Assembly: GCF_004216695.1 (NCBI RefSeq)
Contig: NZ_SGXC01000002.1
Coordinates: 372,001 to 436,000 of the forward strand
Source of the DNA: Pigmentiphaga kullae
GTDB lineage: Bacteria; Pseudomonadota; Gammaproteobacteria; Burkholderiales; Burkholderiaceae_B
Length of the DNA: 64,000 nt
Reading direction: 5' to 3'
Below, piece by piece: positions 49,122-57,336 of the stretch. Numbering within the stretch: the stretch's first letter is position 1; each line of letters opens with the position of its first letter. Both the position numbers and the translations under genes were made by a program. The notes below the pieces were generated by a model. That model had not been told where the DNA came from. It did not search any database and was given only the letters and a program-made list of their open reading frames with translations.

Positions 49122-51128
49122 ATGGCTGACTTGCCAGTTACCCCCCAGCAGATGATCGACGCCAGGAAGGACGCCGAGGTCCTGGATGTTGTTGCGAACG
49201 GCGGCTCAACTGAGACGATCGTCAACAGAATCGGGCAGACGGTGCCTTCGTACGCGAAGATCGTTAAGGACTTGAAGGACGACTACGGAGATACTGCCGT
49301 CAATGCAGATCGCGCGGAGAACGCTGCCGCAGCCGCATACATCGCGGGCGGCCTGTTCGTTGATACCGACGCCGGACAGCTCGGGACGGAAATAGGGCAA
49401 ATGTATGGCGTAGATACGCCAGATCCGAAGGCTGCATATGAAATCGTCCAGAACACAGCAGGGGGCGCAGTCGCGACGGGGAAGACCGCGCCAAGCACGG
49501 CCTACATCCAGGAAGTGGAGGAACAGGTCGCGAAAGTCAGGAGCGGTCAGGTAAGTGGAATGACGATGGTGCGGGCGGGCGATGGAACGGCTATGGCCCT
49601 TCCTGAGCAGCCTGCGGGCTATTGGCGCATGCTGATAGACGGAGTGGCTTGCGCCGTGCCATTCTATCGATACGTTGAGCCCATCGATTTAATGATCATA
49701 GGGGGGGAATCAAATGCTGAGGGTCGTGGGGTCAGCGCGCTGAGTCCAGTGGGCGTTAACGGGCTTTACATCAGCGGTTCGACAATTTCGGAGCCGCTGG
49801 TCGACCCCGTTGGTGGAGCGGTTACCGGGTCCATGTGGCCATCGTTCTGTAATCGGTATTTCGACCGTACCAAATTGCGTTCTGCGTATGTTGAGGCGGC
49901 CCGTGGCGGCACCACGCTACTCGCGGCGGCAGATTCCGGGTCTGGGAATTGGTCACCCACAGGGGCAATGCGTACTACGTTGGTCAACGCAGCCAGAGCA
50001 GCAATTAATGCCATTGCTGCGTCGGGCACGTTTTATCTGCGGAATGTCCACATCTTGTTCAATCTCGGGTTGAACGATGCCGGGAAGGTGAATGGAACTA
50101 CTGTCACTGGGGCCTTGTTTGAGGCGGCCCTGGTGGAACTCGCTGCGTACTTTAAGGCGCAGATTCCTGAACTGATTTCCGTTGGCGTCATACAGATTGG
50201 CCGCCGGTTCGACCAAGACAAACAGCCCGGGGGCTTCGAAATCAGAGCGGCCATTGAGGCCGCTTGTGCCTCCGACGACTTGCTTCAGCTCATATCGCGG
50301 TCGGCGTACAGCTTCCAGGCTCGAAAAATGATGATTGATCCGGAGCACTGGGATCAAACCGGCCTGAACATTAATGGTTATGTGAGCGCCAACGGCTTGG
50401 TCGATGGCCAGTTACCGATTGCTCCTGCTCCCGTGGTTCTGGCTACAACGGCGTATCCAGACCCCTCCTACGATGCGACGACGGGCCGCAGCGCAGATCA
50501 CTCCACCGCGGCTGGCACCAAAACCCTTGTCATCGCGGTGTCGTACCAGCGTCCCGGTGCGAGCACGACATTCACGATATCGGGAGTGACGTTCGGCGGC
50601 GTCGCGCTGGTCGAAGCCGATCAAATCGCGGCTGTATCGGCCTCGCCGACATCTCGCTGCAACACTGGCATTTGGTACATCACGGAGTCAGCGTTCGGCG
50701 GCTCATTGGGGGGGCTCACGGCCAGTGTCGAGATCGTAAGCGCAGTAGCCGGAAATATCATCGACTGGTGCGTTATCGAGCTGGATGCCGAGTGCGTGCC
50801 GGATTCGCGGCATAGCGGCACCGTCAACAGCGCCGCAACTGACAACGTCAGTTTGCAGATCACGCCGAGCATGCCGCAGGTCGTCGTTGCCATCGGCGCC
50901 TCTGCAAGCGGAAGCGCGCCTCTTACGGCGACGATGACCGGGGCCACAGAGGTGATGGACCACGGGCTGGCCAATGGCGATAACACGCGGGCCGGACAGG
51001 TCGTGGTCGGCACGTATACAGCTGCCGCCGCCGAGCTGATGCGCACGATCACTGCGACGTGGTCAGCCGTATGTCTGAACCTCGGAATCGTCGCAATCGG
51101 GTTCCGGAGAAAAGTCGATGGAGAGTAA
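49122..51128 (+). CDS. Tail fibre with SGNH/sialate-esterase-like domain
   Basis: 668 residues. N-terminal attachment region (1-180), then an SGNH hydrolase domain of sialate O-acetylesterase type. It has block I GGES197NAEG, block II ARGGTTLL near 260, block III GLN318DA and block V D406-P-E-H409. A beta-rich C-terminus follows (about 440-668). Such a domain should remove acyl groups from O-acetylated surface glycans used as receptor. The segment is AT-richer than flanking tail genes, a sign of exchange. Confidence 0.85.
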   Translation: MADLPVTPQQMIDARKDAEVLDVVANGGSTETIVNRIGQTVPSYAKIVKDLKDDYGDTAVNADRAENAAAAAYIAGGLFVDTDAGQLGTEIGQMYGVDTPDPKAAYEIVQNTAGGAVATGKTAPSTAYIQEVEEQVAKVRSGQVSGMTMVRAGDGTAMALPEQPAGYWRMLIDGVACAVPFYRYVEPIDLMIIGGESNAEGRGVSALSPVGVNGLYISGSTISEPLVDPVGGAVTGSMWPSFCNRYFDRTKLRSAYVEAARGGTTLLAAADSGSGNWSPTGAMRTTLVNAARAAINAIAASGTFYLRNVHILFNLGLNDAGKVNGTTVTGALFEAALVELAAYFKAQIPELISVGVIQIGRRFDQDKQPGGFEIRAAIEAACASDDLLQLISRSAYSFQARKMMIDPEHWDQTGLNINGYVSANGLVDGQLPIAPAPVVLATTAYPDPSYDATTGRSADHSTAAGTKTLVIAVSYQRPGASTTFTISGVTFGGVALVEADQIAAVSASPTSRCNTGIWYITESAFGGSLGGLTASVEIVSAVAGNIIDWCVIELDAECVPDSRHSGTVNSAATDNVSLQITPSMPQVVVAIGASASGSAPLTATMTGATEVMDHGLANGDNTRAGQVVVGTYTAAAAELMRTITATWSAVCLNLGIVAIGFRRKVDGE

Positions 51129-51179
51129 GCGCCGCTGCGCTTGTCTTTGAAGTGCTGCTAAGAGCAATCGCAAAGATCC

Positions 51180-51203
51180 GCCCGCATCACGCGGGCTTTT
51201 TTT
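51180..51203 (+). terminator. Terminator between fibre and lysis genes
   Basis: GCCCGC / GCGGGC with loop ATCAC and seven T, ahead of the holin ribosome site AGGAGG. Confidence 0.82.
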
Positions 51204-51221
51204 CGCCCATAGGAGGGGCAA

Positions 51222-51572
51222 ATGGCAGAGCCTACGAGTACCGCCACGGGAATTCTGGCGGTGGCCGCCGGCGCGGGCCTAGCGACGCTGGTGCCCGGCG
51301 TCGACGGGAACGCGCTGATCGGAGCATTTGCGGGGGCCGCCATGGTGGCCCTCAGCAGCAAAGAGCCGCGCGTGTTGGCCCGTCTGGCGTACGCGCTGAT
51401 TTCGCTGGTTGTCGGATACCTGACCGCGCCGGATATCACCCATCTCACGCCGATCCGTGAAAGCGGCGTCGCGGCGTTCCTTGCCGCAGCTACGGCAGTC
51501 GCTGTCGTGCAGATCGGCATCGACAAATTGCGGGCATTCGACATCGCGTCGATATGGCGCAGGGGGAGCTGA
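51222..51572 (+). CDS. Putative holin (first lysis membrane protein)
   Basis: 116 residues behind AGGAGG. Three hydrophobic segments: GILAVAAGAGLATLV, LAYALISLVVGYLT and AAFLAAATAVAVVQIGI. Opens the lysis cassette; may be holin or antiholin of the pair. Confidence 0.75.
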   Translation: MAEPTSTATGILAVAAGAGLATLVPGVDGNALIGAFAGAAMVALSSKEPRVLARLAYALISLVVGYLTAPDITHLTPIRESGVAAFLAAATAVAVVQIGIDKLRAFDIASIWRRGS

Positions 51573-51573
51573 T

Positions 51574-51843
51574 ATGGCGGCCATCATCGCTTTCGTGGTC
51601 ATCATCGCCAATGCCGCGACGGCTCTGCGGCTGCTGACCTATCGTCGGGGCCCAGCGCGGTACCGGCTGTGGGCGAGTTGCGCCGCCTACGTGCTGATCG
51701 TCTGCACGGGTGGCCAGGCGCTTTCCGTTGTGGTCCACGGAACGCCGGTCACCATCTGGCAGGCCGGCGTGTCGGTCGTGCTGGCAATGCTGGCCCACCG
51801 CGCCCGGGGCAACGTCGCTCGCATCGTCAGGGTGGCTCCATGA
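51574..51843 (+). CDS. Second small membrane protein, 3TM holin type
   Basis: 89 residues, with three hydrophobic stretches (MAAIIAFVVIIANAATAL, YRLWASCAAYVLIVCTG and WQAGVSVVLAMLAH), and a basic RRG-rich loop. Pairs with the preceding protein as holin/antiholin; which is which is not clear. ATGA overlap with the endolysin. Confidence 0.75.
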   Translation: MAAIIAFVVIIANAATALRLLTYRRGPARYRLWASCAAYVLIVCTGGQALSVVVHGTPVTIWQAGVSVVLAMLAHRARGNVARIVRVAP

Positions 51844-52373
51844 GACCGATCGAGTTCATACGACGTGAGATCGACAAGGGGCTGTGCCTGCTGCCTGACC
51901 ACATGGACTCGCGCGAGGCTGTCTTGATGCTCCTGGCCATCAGTGGGCAGGAATCCAACTGGGAGCATCGCTGGCAAATCGTCGACAAGCGCAACCCATC
52001 GAAGAAAGGGCCGGGGCGCAGCTTCTGGCAGGGGGAAATGGGCGGGGGGATGGTGCACGGCGTGCGCACGCACCGTGCCACCCGTGGGCTTGCTGCGGGG
52101 CTGTACGCGCATTTCAGCGTCCCGGCGAGCGACGAGGCGATCTGGACCGCGATCGAGACCAATGACCCGCTCGCGGCCGCGCTGGCGCGCCTGCTGCTGT
52201 ACACGGATCCCGATCGGCTGCCGAAGCTGAGCGACGAGGAGGGCGCCTGGCAATACTACCTGCGCCTCTGGCGGCCCGGAGCGTGGACGAACGGCACGCC
52301 GGCCGAACGCGCCGACCTGCGGCAGAAATGGGAGGGGTATTACGCCCAGGCCTTGGCCCAGGTGTCGCCATGA
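51840..52373 (+). CDS. Endolysin (lysozyme-like)
   Basis: 177 residues from the ATG at 51840. The probable catalytic Glu is E38 in AISGQESNWEHRW. Further blocks (GRSFWQGEMGGGMVHGV, LAAALARLLLYTDPDRLP and AWQYYLRLWRPGAW) match a family of phage lysozyme-like endolysins. No signal sequence, so release depends on the holin. Confidence 0.85.
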   Translation: MRPIEFIRREIDKGLCLLPDHMDSREAVLMLLAISGQESNWEHRWQIVDKRNPSKKGPGRSFWQGEMGGGMVHGVRTHRATRGLAAGLYAHFSVPASDEAIWTAIETNDPLAAALARLLLYTDPDRLPKLSDEEGAWQYYLRLWRPGAWTNGTPAERADLRQKWEGYYAQALAQVSP

Positions 52374-52903
52374 ACCTGATGCCGCTCATCCCGCCGTGGG
52401 CGCGATACGGGGCCGTGGCGGCCATCGCGGCCGTGGCGACATGGTACGGGCCCGCCCAGGTCCAGAAAACGCGCCTGGAGGCCCGCATCGCCACCATCCA
52501 GGGGGACCGGCAGGCCGAGCTGCAGGCCGCGAGCGATGCGGCCTATCGGGCGTCCGAGGCCTACCGCCAGTTGGAGCTGGCCAAACAGGGAGAAGTCGAG
52601 AATGAACGAAAGGAATCGCGCGCCCGTGAAGCGCGCTATGCGGACGCTGCTGCTGGCGCTCGCGCTGAGCGTGACCGGCTGCGCCAGCAACTCGCCGCCG
52701 CGGACGCTGTCGCCCGTGGTGGTGCAGCCGCCGCGGCCGCCGGCGCCGGACCCGGCCTGGATGGATCCGCCGTCGGCGCCGCCGTGCTGCGGTTCGTGGT
52801 CGGCGAGTGCGTCGACCGATATATCGACGTGGCGTCAGAGGCTGACCGGCTCGCGGCCAGACTGATGGGGTTGCAGGGGTATGTGCAGGCTATCACCAAC
52901 TAA
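52370..52903 (+). CDS. Inner-membrane spanin Rz
   Basis: 177 residues. One N-terminal membrane segment (ARYGAVAAIAAVATWYG) and a periplasmic coiled coil (ELQAASDAAYRASEAYRQLE and REARYADAAAGARAERDRL), as in Rz i-spanins. The outer-membrane partner is encoded inside this gene. Confidence 0.85.
   Translation: MNLMPLIPPWARYGAVAAIAAVATWYGPAQVQKTRLEARIATIQGDRQAELQAASDAAYRASEAYRQLELAKQGEVENERKESRAREARYADAAAGARAERDRLRQQLAAADAVARGGAAAAAAGAGPGLDGSAVGAAVLRFVVGECVDRYIDVASEADRLAARLMGLQGYVQAITN
52602..52865 (+). CDS. Outer-membrane spanin lipoprotein Rz1 (nested)
   Basis: 87 residues, +1 frame inside Rz. The signal peptide RTLLLALALSVTGC ends in a lipobox VTG-C, and the mature part is very Pro-rich (VVVQPPRPPAPDPAW), the classic Rz1 features. 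Start at 52602; an internal ATG at 52638 is also possible. Confidence 0.85.
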   Translation: MNERNRAPVKRAMRTLLLALALSVTGCASNSPPRTLSPVVVQPPRPPAPDPAWMDPPSAPPCCGSWSASASTDISTWRQRLTGSRPD

Positions 52904-53121
52904 GCGTCGGGAGGCTGCCCGCCACTTTTGGCAAGGTTTGCGCGATGGAGGTCTATCGCCATTCGAGCGGCTTGATTGGAAATCAACTGCATTTGATCTT
53001 CTGAGAGGACGGCTTGAGCGGCCAAGCGGAACAAATACAGATGGCCGAATAGCTCGATGACCGCTTCGTCGCTTTTGGCTGGCCAGTTGAAATCGTGCGG
53101 TGGCGGAGTCATGGGGGACAT
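52900..53121 (-). CDS. Small leftward accessory gene (73 aa)
   Basis: ATG at 53121 (or 53112); weak ribosome site. Helical: PAKSDEAVIELFGHLYLFRL, then SEDQMQLISNQAARMAIDL. Placed after the late genes in opposite orientation, as typical of lysogen-expressed morons. Function unknown. Confidence 0.55.
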   Translation of the reverse strand: MSPMTPPPHDFNWPAKSDEAVIELFGHLYLFRLAAQAVLSEDQMQLISNQAARMAIDLHRANLAKSGGQPPDA

Positions 53122-53126
53122 AATGA

Positions 53127-53336
53127 CTACAAAATCCCGAACCGACGCCGGATTGTGTCTCCCATTGACCCGTCGCGCGGACAATCTTCTAATTCATCAA
53201 CAATGGTGGCGCACCGCTCTGCGACGTAGTATGCAAAATGTCGAATTGTGTCGGGCACAGGACGACCTGGTTCAAGTAACCCAACTTCGACAGCCCATTC
53301 CGTCAGCGCTTGGCTGTCGGTCACAAGATGCGGCAT
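53127..53336 (-). CDS. Small leftward accessory gene (69 aa)
   Basis: ATG at 53336 with GGGA six bases upstream (53354 is another ATG). Contains PDTIRHFAYYVAERCATIVD, a helical stretch. Five bases upstream of the next leftward gene, so the two are probably co-transcribed. Function unknown; 53337-53479 shows no gene. Confidence 0.55.
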   Translation of the reverse strand: MPHLVTDSQALTEWAVEVGLLEPGRPVPDTIRHFAYYVAERCATIVDELEDCPRDGSMGDTIRRRFGIL

Positions 53337-53479
53337 TACTGGTCCCACAGCCATCCGTCAACAATTCGTATGAATTGCATTTCATAGGCTAGCAGGCCGC
53401 TGTGGTCGTTACATCCTTCATTTGGGTGATGTATGAGCTTGGCGGAGTTACCTGATGCAACGGCGCCTGATGATTTCGC

Positions 53480-53743
53480 CTACGGGATCCTGCGGGCGTA
53501 GAACTCCGCCTGTTCATGAACCGCAGGTTCGGCGGCGAGTTCAATGCCCACCGCCTTATAGGCGCTGGCGGCGCCCCCAGCCAGGGGCGCATTCGCTAGC
53601 ATCTGGTGCATGTGATTGAATCGCAGCACGAGCCGGCGGAGGCGGGCGATCTCCCATAGAGCCTCGCGCAAGATGGCGTCATCGGGCGCGCAAGCTTCCA
53701 GCTCTTTCAGCCTGGCGCGGGAGAGAGGGGGAGGGTACTCCAT
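53480..53743 (-). CDS. LexA-box-controlled small protein (87 aa)
   Basis: ATG at 53743; the frame continues into attR but that part is not coding. Starts MEYPPPLSRARLKELEACAP and has a long helix DDAILREALWEIARLRRLVL. A consensus LexA box lies 14 bp upstream over a possible -10 (TATACT). Expected to be induced by DNA damage. Candidate roles are anti-repressor or an inhibitor of a host factor; no family recognised. Confidence 0.6.
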   Translation of the reverse strand: MEYPPPLSRARLKELEACAPDDAILREALWEIARLRRLVLRFNHMHQMLANAPLAGGAASAYKAVGIELAAEPAVHEQAEFYARRIP

Positions 53744-53757
53744 GGCATCGGAATGGT

Positions 53758-53777
53758 TACTGTACGGATGTACAGTA
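53758..53777. promoter_or_regulatory. LexA (SOS) box
   Basis: TACTGT-N8-ACAGTA, an exact match to the TACTGT(N8)ACAGTA consensus, placed over the predicted -10 of the leftward 87-residue gene. Confidence 0.85.
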
Positions 53778-53967
53778 TAGGCACAGCGGACAACAGCATC
53801 CGCGGCCCAAACAACCCGATTCACGGGGAGGGGCTGGCCGCGCTGGGCGTGAGATAATGGAGTCAGCTTCTGATGTCGCCGCATCACAACAGGAGGCATC
53901 ATTTCTAAGCAAATGCGGTTTTGGAGTCGGTTTTCTTGTAATGCGTTGAATTTAAACGCGTTTATCC

Positions 53968-54013
53968 GATTGCAAATCCGTTGAGGGCGGTTCGACTCCG
54001 CCACGCGCCTCCA
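53968..54013. repeat. attR core (46-bp direct repeat)
   Basis: Identical to 10562-10607. It is the original 3' end of the host tRNA-Cys, now without its 5' half, so it is not a tRNA gene. Confidence 0.95.
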
Positions 54014-54023
54014 GCTTCATCTG

Positions 54024-54060
54024 AAATCGCCGTTCCCGCAAGGGGCGGCGATTTTCTTTT
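54024..54060 (+). terminator. Original tRNA-Cys terminator, displaced by the prophage
   Basis: Stem AAATCGCCG / CGGCGATTT with an inner CCC/GGG pair and a T-rich tail, 10 bp after attR. It is host DNA that once followed tRNA-Cys directly; the tRNA at 10534 now lacks it. Confidence 0.8.
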
Positions 54061-54111
54061 GTGCCTTGCCCGTGCCGACGGGGCCGACCGAGCAATCCGG
54101 TTTTTAAGGTA

Positions 54112-54130
54112 AATGAAAACGTTTATCATT
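54112..54130. promoter_or_regulatory. Fur box upstream of the TonB-dependent receptor
   Basis: AATGAAAA-CGT-TTATCATT, a near-perfect 19-bp palindrome in Fur style. A second palindrome TATGATTC-ACAT-GAATCATA follows at 54130-54149, so Fur may bind as two dimers. Confidence 0.72.
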
Positions 54131-54176
54131 ATGATTCACATGAATCATAACCGACCTTTCCTGCCCGAGCGTCCCG

Positions 54177-56306
54177 TTGCATACCGTCTCCCGCCATCCC
54201 ACTCTTGCCCTCGCACTGTCCCTGGCTTTCGCGGCGCAAGCCGCCGCCGACGAACCCGCCAAGGGGCAGGACCCGACACCGCAAGCCGCCCAACAGCTTC
54301 CCACCATCTCGGTCACCGCGACCGGCGAATCGGCCACGCTCCATGACCTGGAAGCGCCGGTCAACGCCGGCGCGCTGGGCAATCTGACGCAGCTCGATAC
54401 GCCGTTCTCGACTACCGTGGTCACGCGCGGCGATCTGGACGACAGGCCTATCGTGAAGCTGGGGGACCTGTTCGCGACCGACGCCTCGGTGTCGGACAAC
54501 AGCGGCGCGCACGGCGCCTGGGCCAGTTACCTGACGGTGCGCGGGCTGCAACTGGACTGGCAGAACGCCTTTCGCATCGACGGCAAGCCTTTCCTGAGCT
54601 ACGCCACGACGCCGCCTTACGAGCACTTCGAGCAGGTCGAACTGCTCAAGGGTGCCTCGGGGTTCATGTACGGCTTCGGCTCGCCGGGCGGCATCGTCAA
54701 CTATGTGACGAAGCGGCCGACCGCCCAGCCGGTGCGCAGTGTGAGCCTGGGGTTCTCGTCCGATAACGTCTGGCGCCAGCACGTGGACCTGGGCGGCAGG
54801 GCGGGCGAGGACGATCGTTTCGGCTACCGGCTGAACGCGACGCATGAAGAGGGCGATCTCTACAACGGCGGGTCCCTGAAGCGCAACGCCGTGTCGCTGG
54901 CGCTGGACCTGAAGCTGACCGACCGGCTGACCTGGGATTTCCAATCGCTTTACCAGAACAAGAAGGTCGTCGGGCAGGAGCCCACCATCAATACGTCCAG
55001 GCTGGCCGGGACGGTGCTGCCGCGGCCCGTGCGCGACAACGATCGTACGCTGGTAGGCGACGGCACGTTCGTGAACAACGAGTTCCAGTTCCATTCGACG
55101 GGGCTGACGTATCGGCTCGCGCCGGACTGGAAGCTCAGCACGAGCTACAGCCACAGTTCGACCCGGACCCGCCGCAGCGAGTCGGTGCTGTTCCTGACGG
55201 ACAGCGGCGGCAACTACCAGGACGTCCGGTCGGACTACGCGGAACGTTATGCCTACGACCAGTGGCAGGCCATGGTGCAGGGCGGTTTCGCGACGGGGGC
55301 GCTGGAGCACCAGGTGGTGCTGGGTACGTCGTGGCAGCAGCAGAAGAACGACTACAGCCTGAACAGCGTGTACCAGCAGATGGGGACGGGTTCGCTCGGG
55401 TCGCAGAACGTCATCTCCTATCATCCGCAGGGCGGGCTCGACCTGTACCGGGCCGGCGAGATTACGCAGAAGGCGCTGTTCGCCAGCGATACCGTCAAGC
55501 TGTCGGATCGCTGGTCGGTGCTGGCGGGCGTGCGATACACCAAGTTCAGGCAGGAGGGGTATACGCCGGACGGCGCCACGTCCGCGCTGTATGACAAGAG
55601 CAGCGTGACGCCCACGGTGGCGGTGATGTTCAAGCCGGATGCCCGGACCATGGCCTATGCCAGCTATGTCGAGTCGCTGGAACAGGGCGCGACGGTGGGC
55701 AATGCCTATGCCAACCGCGGCCAGACGCTGGGGCCGCTGACGAGCAAGCAGTACGAGGTCGGCGTCAAGACCGAGCACAGCGGCTGGGCCGCCACCGCCG
55801 CCTTGTTCCGCATCGAGCGCGGCGCGGAATATGCGAATGCCGGCAACGTGCTGGTGCAGGACGGCCTGTCGGTCTACCAGGGCCTGGAACTGGGGGCCTC
55901 GAAACGGACGGGGGCCTGGACCGTGGGCGGCAACCTGATGCTGCTCGATTCGGAGTACCGCAAGGGCTCGGACTACAACGGCAAGCGCGTCGCCGGCGCC
56001 CCGCGCTTCGTCGCGGCCGGACAGGTGGTCTACAGCGTGCCGCAAGTACAGGGGCTCAAGCTGCGGGCCGATTTCAAATACACCGGCAGCACGATGCTGC
56101 GTCCGGCCAACGACGTGAAGGTCTCGGGCTATACGATCATGAACGTGGGCGCCAGCTATGAGACTCGGCTGGGCGGCTACGACACGATCTTCCGCGCGGC
56201 CATCACCAATCTGGCCGACAAGCGGTACTGGGAATTCCAGTACGCGGACTATGTGAAGCCGGGCTATCCGCGTGCGCTGGCCTTGGGGATGACGCTGAAG
56301 TTCTGA
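54177..56306 (+). CDS. TonB-dependent siderophore receptor
   Basis: 709 residues from a TTG start at 54177, needed to give the signal peptide HTVSRHPTLALALSLAFAAQ. The mature start includes the TonB box-like LPTISVTAT, the plug domain (TPFSTTVVTRGDLDDRPIVK and VELLKGASGFMYGFGSPGG) and a 22-strand barrel ending in the terminal Phe (LALGMTLKF). A Fur box precedes it, so iron starvation should induce it. Siderophore unknown. Confidence 0.9.
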   Translation: MHTVSRHPTLALALSLAFAAQAAADEPAKGQDPTPQAAQQLPTISVTATGESATLHDLEAPVNAGALGNLTQLDTPFSTTVVTRGDLDDRPIVKLGDLFATDASVSDNSGAHGAWASYLTVRGLQLDWQNAFRIDGKPFLSYATTPPYEHFEQVELLKGASGFMYGFGSPGGIVNYVTKRPTAQPVRSVSLGFSSDNVWRQHVDLGGRAGEDDRFGYRLNATHEEGDLYNGGSLKRNAVSLALDLKLTDRLTWDFQSLYQNKKVVGQEPTINTSRLAGTVLPRPVRDNDRTLVGDGTFVNNEFQFHSTGLTYRLAPDWKLSTSYSHSSTRTRRSESVLFLTDSGGNYQDVRSDYAERYAYDQWQAMVQGGFATGALEHQVVLGTSWQQQKNDYSLNSVYQQMGTGSLGSQNVISYHPQGGLDLYRAGEITQKALFASDTVKLSDRWSVLAGVRYTKFRQEGYTPDGATSALYDKSSVTPTVAVMFKPDARTMAYASYVESLEQGATVGNAYANRGQTLGPLTSKQYEVGVKTEHSGWAATAALFRIERGAEYANAGNVLVQDGLSVYQGLELGASKRTGAWTVGGNLMLLDSEYRKGSDYNGKRVAGAPRFVAAGQVVYSVPQVQGLKLRADFKYTGSTMLRPANDVKVSGYTIMNVGASYETRLGGYDTIFRAAITNLADKRYWEFQYADYVKPGYPRALALGMTLKF

Positions 56307-56485
56307 GCCGATGTCTTATGCATTTTTTGTCGAACGAGCGCGGTGGTTAATAGGGAAATAGAATATACATAGGAAAAATGCGTCGTTCCCGGCGCCGGGC
56401 GTTTGCCCCATACTGCGATGTTACAGTGGCGGCCACCGCGCTTCCGCGCCATGCCGGGCGGGGGCCAGCCGCCTCGTCTTTTTCT

Positions 56486-57334
56486 ATGAATCCGAATTCT
56501 TCCTCTCCTTCCGCACCGCCGCTGATCCGGCTCGACGCGGTCAGCAAGACGTTCAAGCTGCCCGACGGGCGGGTGTTCGAGGCCGTGAAATCCGTGTCGC
56601 TGGACATGGCCGCAGGGCGCATCTTCGGCCTGATTGGCAAGAGCGGCGCCGGCAAGTCGACGCTGCTGCGCATGATCAACCTGCTGGAGCGTCCGGACGC
56701 CGGCCAGGTGCTGGTGGACGGCCGCGACCTGACCCGGCTTTCCAAGCGCGAACTGCGCGAGACCCGGCAGGGCATAGGCATGATCTTCCAGCAGTTCAAC
56801 CTGCTGCAGAACGCCAGCGTCTACGAGAACGTGGCCTTTCCGCTGAAGCTGCACGGCAACCGCAGCCGGACCGATATCGAGGCCCGTGTGCGGGAGTGCC
56901 TGGCCGTGGTGGGCCTGACCGACAAGCTGCACGCCTATCCCGCGCAATTGTCCGGCGGGCAGAAACAGCGCGTGGCGATCGCGCGCGCCCTGGCGCCGCA
57001 CCCCAAGGTGCTGCTGTGCGACGAACCGACGTCGGCGCTGGACACCGAGACCACGCGCTCGGTGCTGGACACGCTGCGCGAGATCAATCAGCGGCTGGGG
57101 GTGACCATCGTCATCGTTACCCACGAACTGCACGTGGTCCATGCCTTGTGCGACCACGTCGCGGTGCTCGAGAACGGCCAACTGGTCGAGCGCTTCGACG
57201 TGGGCGACCAGGCCACGCCGCGCCTGAGCGCGCTGGGCCGCGAGCTGGCCCAGGAGCAGGTGCGCGAAGACATCCTGAAAGAACACGCCGCCCGCATTGC
57301 CCAGGCGGCCGAACCGACTACCCGGGCCGCCTGA
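56486..57334 (+). CDS. metN: Methionine ABC transporter ATPase
   Basis: 282 residues from the ATG at 56486; the longer frame from 56378 has a low-quality start. Walker [10 protein letters not shown] at 51-59, Q-loop FQQFN, signature LSGGQKQR, Walker [12 protein letters not shown], and an H-loop IVTHE. Fits MetN. Two bases separate it from the permease, so one operon with metI and metQ. The 179 bp before it hold no visible riboswitch. Confidence 0.88.
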   Translation: MNPNSSSPSAPPLIRLDAVSKTFKLPDGRVFEAVKSVSLDMAAGRIFGLIGKSGAGKSTLLRMINLLERPDAGQVLVDGRDLTRLSKRELRETRQGIGMIFQQFNLLQNASVYENVAFPLKLHGNRSRTDIEARVRECLAVVGLTDKLHAYPAQLSGGQKQRVAIARALAPHPKVLLCDEPTSALDTETTRSVLDTLREINQRLGVTIVIVTHELHVVHALCDHVAVLENGQLVERFDVGDQATPRLSALGRELAQEQVREDILKEHAARIAQAAEPTTRAA

Positions 57335-57336
57335 CC

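Larger units (their letters stand above)
10562..54013. mobile_element. Complete lambdoid siphovirus-type prophage in tRNA-Cys
   Basis: Bounded by identical 46-bp repeats of the tRNA-Cys 3' end, with the integrase next to the left one. It contains every module of a temperate siphovirus: int/xis, CI/Cro immunity, CII, O/P-like replication with iterons, terminase, HK97-type head genes, tail genes with a G/GT frameshift, lysis cassette, and accessory genes at the right end. Length from attL start to attR start is 43,406 bp. No broken core gene was seen. Confidence 0.95.

Noticed and set aside
49122-51128. Diversity-generating retroelement as in Bordetella phage BPP-1
   Set aside because: No reverse transcriptase, no Avd-type gene and no template/variable repeat pair were seen near the fibre gene.
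53850-53950. 30-residue plus-strand frame between the LexA box and attR
   Set aside because: No ribosome site and no convincing composition; probably chance.
53968-54013. Second tRNA-Cys gene
   Set aside because: Only the 3' 46 bases are present; D-arm and acceptor 5' strand are missing. It is attR.
54113-54346. 77-residue reading frame over the Fur box and receptor start
   Set aside because: It covers the operator palindromes and overlaps the receptor signal peptide in another frame; composition is that of a shadow.
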